A stretch of 64,000 nt of DNA from Paralichthys olivaceus. Its lineage: Eukaryota > Chordata > Actinopteri > Pleuronectiformes > Paralichthyidae. The notes below the pieces were generated by a model, which searched no databases, was not told the origin of the DNA, and saw only the letters and a list, made by a program, of their open reading frames with translations. The DNA lies in assembly GCF_024713975.1 (NCBI RefSeq), contig NC_091113.1, forward strand, positions 14,830,501 to 14,894,500, in the 5' to 3' direction. A program made the translations under genes and the position numbers. Numbering within the stretch: position 1 is the first letter of the stretch; each line of letters starts with the position of its first letter. This document shows positions 57,936 to 64,000 of this stretch, piece by piece.

Positions 57936-59516
57936 CTAGCGTGAGGGAACCTGATAATGCGTCCGAAACCTAAAATTGTCCTCACTTCCTCCTCTGACTG
58001 CAGATTGTCTTTCTATGACTTCAACAGGTTCCTTACTGCGTTTTATGCGCATGTTGCCACCTGCTGCTGACGAGCCGTCCAGCGTCACGTTTCCCTGCAC
58101 TGCCCCGTCCAGCGTCACGTTTGCTGCTGACGAGCCGTCCAGCGTCACGTTGCCCTGCACTGCCCCGTCCAGCGTCACGTTGCCCTGCACTGCCCCGTCC
58201 AGCGTCACGTTGCCCTGCACTGCCCCGTCCAGCGTCACGTTGCCCTGCACTGCCCCGTCCAGCGTCACGTTGACCCCTGCCGAGCCATCCAGCGTCACGT
58301 TGACCCCTGCCGAGCCATCCAGCGTCACGTTGCCCTGCACTGCCCCGTCCAGCGTCACGTTGACCCCTGCCGAGCCATCCAGTGTCACGTTGCCCGGTGC
58401 CGAGCCGTCCAGCGTCACGTTGACCCCTGCCGAGCCGTCCAGTGTCACGTTGCCTGGCACTGCCCCGTCCAGCGTCACGTTGCCCCCTGCCGAGCCGTCC
58501 AGTGTCACGTTGCCTGGCACTGCCCCGTCCAGCGTCACGTTGCCCCCTGCCGAGCCGTCCAGCGTCACGTTGCCCCCTGCCGAGCCGTCCAGCGTCACGT
58601 TGCCCCCTGCCGAGCCGTCCAGCGTCACGTTGCCCCCTGCCGAGCCGTCCAGCGTCACGTTGCCCCCTGCCGAGCCGTCCAGCGTCACGTTGCCCCCTGC
58701 CGAGCCGTCCAGCGTCACGTTGCCCCTTGCCGAGCCGTCCAGCGTCACGTTGCCTGGCACTGCCCCGTCCAGCGTCACGTCGACCCCTACTGCGCAAGGG
58801 GGGCACCGATTCTCCTCAGGTTTCAGTCCGACCAATACCTCAGCTTCCACTTCGTTGGTTTCCAGGAGAACTTGAAGAAAGACATCGGATTAGATTGGCA
58901 TTTAAAGCAGAAAATTGCGATTTTAACTACCTTGTCACTTTGTCGTGCAGTTAATCTGACCTGCAGTCCAGTAAAGGCCCATCATGATTAATTCACACGA
59001 TGAGGCTCAACCACAAACATTTTGCTCATTGTAGTGTTTCAGAGAAGCTGCTCACCTTCTTTAACATGTTCCTTCAACACACTCTCCACTGAATGGATGA
59101 GTCCCAGGGCTTTCTTTAAGGCAAAGTCATCGGGAAACAACTCTAAACCAGAAGAAATGAAACGAGTGTCAGAGAGTAGCTCAAAAGAAAAGATCATTTG
59201 TAATTTTCTTTCCTTACCGCCCATCTTTCTGTTCAGTACATTACCTTCAATTTCATTTTTGCTGCCATATGGCAAACAAAAGCCTGTGCAGAGAAAGTAC
59301 ACGAGTTGTTAATTTTTTTTTAGCTGATTGACATTTCAGGAATACAAGCCACTAATCAAAAGACTTAAATAAGACTGAAATAATTGAACCTTAAATTTTA
59401 CATTTGCTATACTCCAGTTCTAATGTTTTAAGCCTCTAACAAAAGGGACATAACAAACCTTTGGTAAGCCAGGAAGTCAGCACACAAATAAGCAAGGCCT
59501 CAACAGCTCCCATCAT
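57936..59516 (-). CDS. unrecognised secreted protein with a glycosylated 10-residue VNTR
   Basis: Four coding exons on the minus strand: 59459-59516, 59245-59283, 59056-59142 and 57936-58870. All junctions are in phase and give 372 residues. Exon 1 is almost wholly a signal peptide (VEALLICVLTSWL). Residues about 21-82 are non-repetitive: FCLPYG, an acidic segment, then a probable amphipathic helix (ALGLIHSVESVLKEHVKE). CPPC at 84-87 precedes the repeat array at about 93-332. The array has 24 units of the form N-V-T-L-D-G plus four variable residues (SAGG, SAGV, AVQG, AVPG, SSAA and variants). Twenty-three units keep the NVT sequon; the first reads DVT. A 40-residue tail with KRSK and FRFRTHY follows. 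No membrane segment is seen. I do not recognise the family; a mucin-like or structural secreted glycoprotein is an inference only. Confidence 0.75.
58067..58786 (-). repeat. 24-copy, 30-base coding minisatellite
   Basis: The word 'agcgtcacgt' (sometimes 'agtgtcacgt') starts every 30 bases from 58081 to 58771 without a single change of spacing. Because the unit is a multiple of three and contains no stop in several frames, long open frames exist on both strands; only the minus frame joined to the upstream exons is taken as coding. GC content is far above the surroundings. Confidence 0.97.
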
Positions 59517-59559
59517 TTCAGTCAGGAAGAGAAGCGTGTCCTGCGTCTCACGAGCTTTT

Positions 59560-60250
59560 TAAGACATCGTGCAGGAGTCAGCTGTTCCCACTCCCAGCTA
59601 ATTGTCTTTCTCTCCTTCCCTCTGCTCAGTCTCTCCTCCAAGAGATTCAGCACTTCCTGTCCCAAGCATGGGGCACAATCAGTCAGTGTGTAAAGTTCTA
59701 CAAATGTAGTATTTGTTTATTTATATCATAGTACATGTTGAGCACCACTATACTATAAAGAACTTTAAGTGGTCATCAAGACTATGTAAATACAGACCAC
59801 TCACAGTATTTTTATGAGAGTCTTTACCTGTGATGGTCGATGGAAAAGAAAAAAATGTTTGTGTTAAACCAAAGTTTTTCATCCAGTTTTTATCAATGGT
59901 AAAACTTTGGATCGATCTATAAATACCCTTAAAAGTGATCATCTGTACAAGGAATTGCAAAGACTCAAAGCACCTCACCTTCTCTGTGAAATAATTTTTT
60001 CACTGTCAACCTCTGCCTCTAAGCAAAAACAGACACTTAAATTACAGCAGAACAAATATGGATTTTGGGGGGCTGATACCGATACCTATATCAGGGAGTA
60101 AAACATTTCTGATGCCAATATATCGGCCGATATATATTTAAAACATTTTTAATGATTCCTAAGAGGTACAAACCCTTATGACAAATAATTGAGGGTTAAT
60201 ATTTTACATAGTTTGATCATTAATTTTAATTACAAACTAGAATGGCTAGA
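59560..60250. repeat. upstream flank of the VNTR gene with a palindromic repeat
   Basis: Around 60075-60140 lies 'gctgataccgatacctatat' followed by the perfect 18-base palindrome ATATATCGGCCGATATAT at 60118-60135, part of a fish repeat. The promoter of the VNTR gene should be near 59560-59700, but I see no clear TATA box or GC box. Confidence 0.4.
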
Positions 60251-60251
60251 G

Positions 60252-60584
60252 CGCATTACTCCACCGTGGACCCACATTCCCTGTAAATTAAAAAAAGCTG
60301 CAACAAATTACACTAACTCATAGATATCAGTCCCCTAAACGTGCCAGTTGTTTTTCATCGCGATCCATGGATTATTCCCTGGGAAATTCTTGAAAATGTT
60401 AAACAAGACATCATTGCAAAATGTGAAAAAGACAATGAAACAAAATTCCTGGATCCACATCAAAATTGAACAGGTTATTTTCTGTCCTGCACTGCTTCAT
60501 TCCACCAAGGTTCATGGTAGTTTTTGCTTCATCCTGCTAACTAACAGACAAACAAAGCAAACAAAAACATTGCCTTGGCAGAGG
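60252..60584 (-). mobile_element. MITE-like element, family A copy 5 (inverted)
   Basis: Read on the minus strand it begins CCTCTGCCAAGG and carries the gtttgtttg run, 'gcaggatgaagcaaaaacta', 'gtggatccaggaat' and 'gggactgatatctatgagtt', ending at a worn copy of the inverted end near 60252. No open frame. Confidence 0.6.
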
Positions 60585-60914
60585 GAAAACCTTTGGCAAA
60601 AAAAAAATCATTTTATGACATTATACAAACAAAGAAATGTAGATGTGGCTTGATATCTTACCAACTAGGAATAGAAGGAAAACACTGCCAAATAAATAGA
60701 GAGTAAATTGTGATTGTGTTTGTTTCCACAAAATGTATTCAGAATTATTTTCCTTAGTGTTTATCCTGTAAAATAAAAGTTTTATATCTTCTTCGTAATG
60801 TTAAACATTTGTATGTCAATAAAATTGTTGTGCACAATATTCTGCTGTCATGCACGTGAGTGTGAGACATTGTTCGGGTTAGGATTGTTTTTGTGTGAGT
60901 CTGAATCTAAAACC

Positions 60915-61006
60915 TGCTCCAATGACGTCACGTAGGTCACAGGCAGGTCACAGGGAGAAGTAATCGAACCGCGATTCCTCCAAACGCGCATGCGCCAAAG
61001 CCAAAG
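60915..61006 (+). promoter_or_regulatory. promoter of the zinc-finger gene: CRE, NRF-1 and YY1-type sites
   Basis: A perfect cAMP-response element TGACGTCA is at 60923-60930. A palindromic NRF-1 site GCGCATGCGC is at 60986-60995. The start codon itself lies in AAAGATGGCCGAC, the YY1-type context common at TATA-less vertebrate promoters. Function is inferred from the motifs only. Confidence 0.6.
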
Positions 61007-63595
61007 ATGGCCGACAGCGGTGGGCCGAGTGGAGCTGCTCGCTCAGGTGAAGCGTCACAGGTAAAGTGAACAACGTGTAGATTCAATATTTACTTCATAG
61101 AATTGTACTGTTTTAAATAATATACACTTCATGCACTCACAGACTTACTGCTTTAGCTTGCAAGATAGCAAGCTAACGACGTGCCGGGGACGCTAAGTTA
61201 GTGCTAGCATTACTAGCATGAGAAGTTGGCTTGAGCTAGTTAATTAGCACTGACCTGCAAATTATGAAATAATTAATTTGACACATAATGTTGATCGAAA
61301 TACAACTTGTGTGGATTTATAAATGGTGTCATTCGGCGTATAAATCTATCCATCGTATAAGTCCGGTCTCTTTTCTCCTTTGCTAATCCTCCTCTCGGCC
61401 ATGTGCATTTGTTTTCAACGGAGGGAAATCAATCAGTGGATGATGGATTATCATACACACATTATGACGTGTATGTTTGTGTAGTCTTATCTGTCATAAA
61501 CAAAAGGTTACGGGGCGTGTTTGTGTCGCAGAGACGAGAGCTGGGACACCGGGTCGGAGTCTCCATTCTCCATGTAACACGTTACAAGTGGTTTATTTAA
61601 GCAGCACTATTACTCTGAAACTGTTTGAATCAAGGTCAGAATGAACCATAAGGCAAATATCCCGTCCTCCTCTGATCAGAGCAACATCCCTTGAAAATGC
61701 AGCGATTGGCAACATTCAATGGAGCCCTAGAATAATTATTATTATTATTAGCTTACAGTCAGTTGCTTGAGATCAGGCACATAAGTGTGGTTTGCATGGG
61801 TTCAGACTGGCGTGCAGTTTGGTGTGGATGCTGACCCAAGCTCAGACTTTAAGAAGATGTTAGTTTGCAGGCATTCTGTACAAGCGTGAAAAATACCCAT
61901 GTCTGTAATATTTGCTATTCAATTTTGTCTTTTTTCTCACTCAGGTGTGAGAAAAATCTGGTGTTGATGTTAAGGAACAGGGGTGAATTATTTAATATTT
62001 TGAATATTCTGAATGTCAGGCCAGTCAGACAGGAGAAGCTGCTGTCGGACAGGGAGGGCAGTCAGTTCCAGCAGTGAGGCCTCAGCGGGCAGTGCAACAA
62101 CTTATAAGATCTCAGAACAATGGCCATGGACTGTCAGTGAAACAAGAAATGGCGCGGTAGGCTTCATGGGTCATGTGTTGCGCTCCCAGTGCAGGCACAT
62201 TTGGACAAACTAAGTCCATGATTCTGATTTAAGCTGAAGGCAGAGAAACATCTGCAGATGTTTTAAATTCTATTATCTACCTTAGAATATTTTCAGGAGC
62301 TTCAGACCATCCCCATGTAAACTATTGCGTAAAACAAATTCAACAAATGTACACAAGCTTCTGAGGAACTGTCACTCATGCTGGCTGGCCTTGGAAAACA
62401 TTCACTAACCATATCTGAAAATATGACACATTCAGAGGTATGCTACCATTCATTTGCTGCCTTGTGTCAAGTCATGTCTCAAGAGAAAAACACCCATCTT
62501 AGAATTCATCTTGATGCATGATTGTATTAATATTTGCATGAAGCTTTAACTATGCTTTTTTCTCTTAAGTTTTCAGAGTTGCTTGTGAGTGCATATCCAA
62601 GATTGGCAAATATCAGTGATGGCTGGATGCTGCACAAGTCCACAGGTCTGTAGGCGTATACACTGGATTAATGTTGTTTCAAAATACTCTATATGAGTAG
62701 TTAGTGTATATTCAGGTTTGTTTAGTATCTATAATTTTTCAATTTTAGGTGGGGGTGGGCGGCGGAGCTTGGTTGTAATCCCTCCAGATCTATATGGATA
62801 CACTGGCCAGCAGCTAAAAGCAGTGAGCAGGAATGGAAAATACACATTGTACATTTCTCCTTTACAAGAAGAACTTGATACAATTCCATTACCACCCAAA
62901 GCAAAGGAGTTTGAGAACATGCCCAAAGCCCAGTGTACAACCTGCAAGAAAATGGTTCCACTTCAGATTCTTCCAGTACACATCACGGAATGCAAGAAAG
63001 AACTTGTAGACTTGTCCTATTCTGCTGAAGAGGTATGTCAAACTTTTAGTCTTTATTTCACAGCTGTTTATATTGAAAAATAAGATGTTATTCTGTATTA
63101 TGCTCTAAACACTTACGTTTCATTATTGTTTTTCTCCCCCAGGAAAGCTGCAACGAAGAACATGAAGATGAATTCCCAGATTCCATTTGCAGCCAGACAG
63201 ACAAGGTGAAATGTTTGTGCCTTCCTGGTAAGTTAAGATATTAATCTTTGGAATAATGTAAAATTTTATTCACATGCCTTGTGAATTATTTTTTAAGACA
63301 GCAGAGTGTCCTGTGTGCAACAATGCATTTCAAGTTGACATAATTGAGATCCATGCAGCCACATGTGGATTACGGTAATATTAATGATTTTAGTGTAACT
63401 TTTTGAATGTATACCTACGTTTATTTGACAAATTACATATAAGGAGATTGCCTTGCAAAATGTTATATGTATGCAAGTGTTTATGTCAAGATAAGTTAGG
63501 ACGAGCTGTTTTCTTTATGTGTGCAGACCTTCAGATAATAACGGCCATGAGTCAAGTGGATCAGTACCAGTCAGTCAAATCAGCACCTTTCAAAG
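61007..63595 (+). CDS. 5' part of a C2HC zinc-finger gene (fish G2/M E3 ligase-like family), runs off the window
   Basis: Exons seen: 61007-61060 (MADSGGPSGAARSG), 62020 to 62136 or 62156, 62570-62645, 62749-63032, 63143-63205, 63298-63374 and 63527-63595. Phases agree from 62570 onward. The join from exon 2 is unresolved: a donor at 62136 keeps frame with 62570, while the stronger-looking one at 62156 does not. The protein has SELLVSAYPRL, a Gly/Arg patch, VVIPPDLYGYTGQQLK, and two Cys-X2-Cys...His-X3-Cys fingers (CTTCKKM...HITEC and CPVCNNAF...HAATC) like UBZ4 ubiquitin-binding fingers. This layout recalls fish proteins annotated as G2/M-phase-specific E3 ubiquitin-protein ligase-like, which often continue into a HECT domain. 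No HECT domain is inside the window, so a downstream continuation is expected. Confidence 0.6.
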
Positions 63596-64000
63596 GTAAT
63601 ATTGTATATTAGGTAATTATGGTGGCAAATTATGTCATCTGGATAATATACACTTTAAAGAGATACTGCAGTATCAATCATCTTTTTCCTGTTGAAAAGT
63701 TTATAATATGTGTGGAGTGTGATCACAGAGAAATGTGGTAATCCAAAAACAAAGTATGTTTGTGAGATCTTTTGCTCTCACCCATTAGAATTTCACTAGT
63801 ATAGGAGGCGTGGCAATTGTTGTACCATGCCACACCCCTAACAACCACCCAGAATAATTGTAGCAAACAGCTATGAAATTATACAGACAGTACAACCAGG
63901 TCTAGTTTTTTATTCAAATGCTCAGTGTTGAACAAGAAATAAATAAGTAAATAAAGCATTCAGAAAAGACATGTTGGTGTCTATTTTAATGTTCATTTTT
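63596..64000. other. right edge, no exon recognised
   Basis: AT-rich sequence, probably intron of the zinc-finger gene. I see no splice-bounded exon, repeat family or RNA gene in it. Confidence 0.35.

Noticed and set aside
57976-58875. 299-codon plus-strand frame rich in PSSVTL repeats
   Set aside because: It is the antisense of the coding minisatellite. It has no flanking splice-compatible exons, whereas the minus frame joins three upstream exons in phase and has a signal peptide.

Overview
The window is nuclear DNA of a bony fish, probably a percomorph teleost. Genes are split by many short GT-AG introns, intergenic DNA is AT-rich with long dinucleotide microsatellites, and the dispersed repeats are of teleost type (L2-like LINE tails, small palindrome-ended elements, telomere-like fragments). 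No bacterial operon, viral genome or CRISPR array is present. The exon models were assembled by eye from splice sites and reading phase. In the six complete models below all exon phases agree and each ends at a stop; the seventh gene is partial and one of its junctions is unresolved.

Layout. (1) 1-3000: repeat-rich flank with three decayed intron-bearing tRNA-Arg(UCU)-like copies. (2) 3723-21584, minus: OGFOD3, nine coding exons with a last intron of about 8.4 kb full of repeats. (3) 22714-27669, plus: HEXD, eleven coding exons, head-to-head with OGFOD3. (4) 28636-30536, minus: CYBC1/EROS, five coding exons, tail-to-tail with HEXD. (5) 33756-40260, plus: NARF, eleven coding exons, head-to-head with CYBC1. 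(6) 41100-43860: repeats. (7) 43885-45050, plus: a 186-residue heavily glycosylated, possibly Ig-like single-pass membrane protein I cannot name. (8) 47487-57070, plus: FDXR, twelve coding exons. (9) 57936-59516, minus: an unrecognised secreted protein of 372 residues dominated by 24 copies of a 10-residue repeat, nearly all carrying an N-glycosylation sequon. (10) 61007 to the window end, plus: the 5' part of a gene encoding two C2HC (UBZ4-like) zinc fingers, like the fish families annotated as G2/M-phase-specific E3 ligase-like.

OGFOD3-HEXD-CYBC1-NARF is the same order as I recall for human 17q25.3. FDXR lies at 17q25.1 in human, so the block was joined differently in this lineage. The genes do not form a pathway: they cover a 2-oxoglutarate oxygenase, a cytosolic hexosaminidase, a NADPH-oxidase chaperone, an iron-hydrogenase-like nuclear protein and a mitochondrial flavoprotein. 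The least explained content is the glycosylated VNTR gene, the small membrane protein next to NARF and the zinc-finger gene at the right edge.
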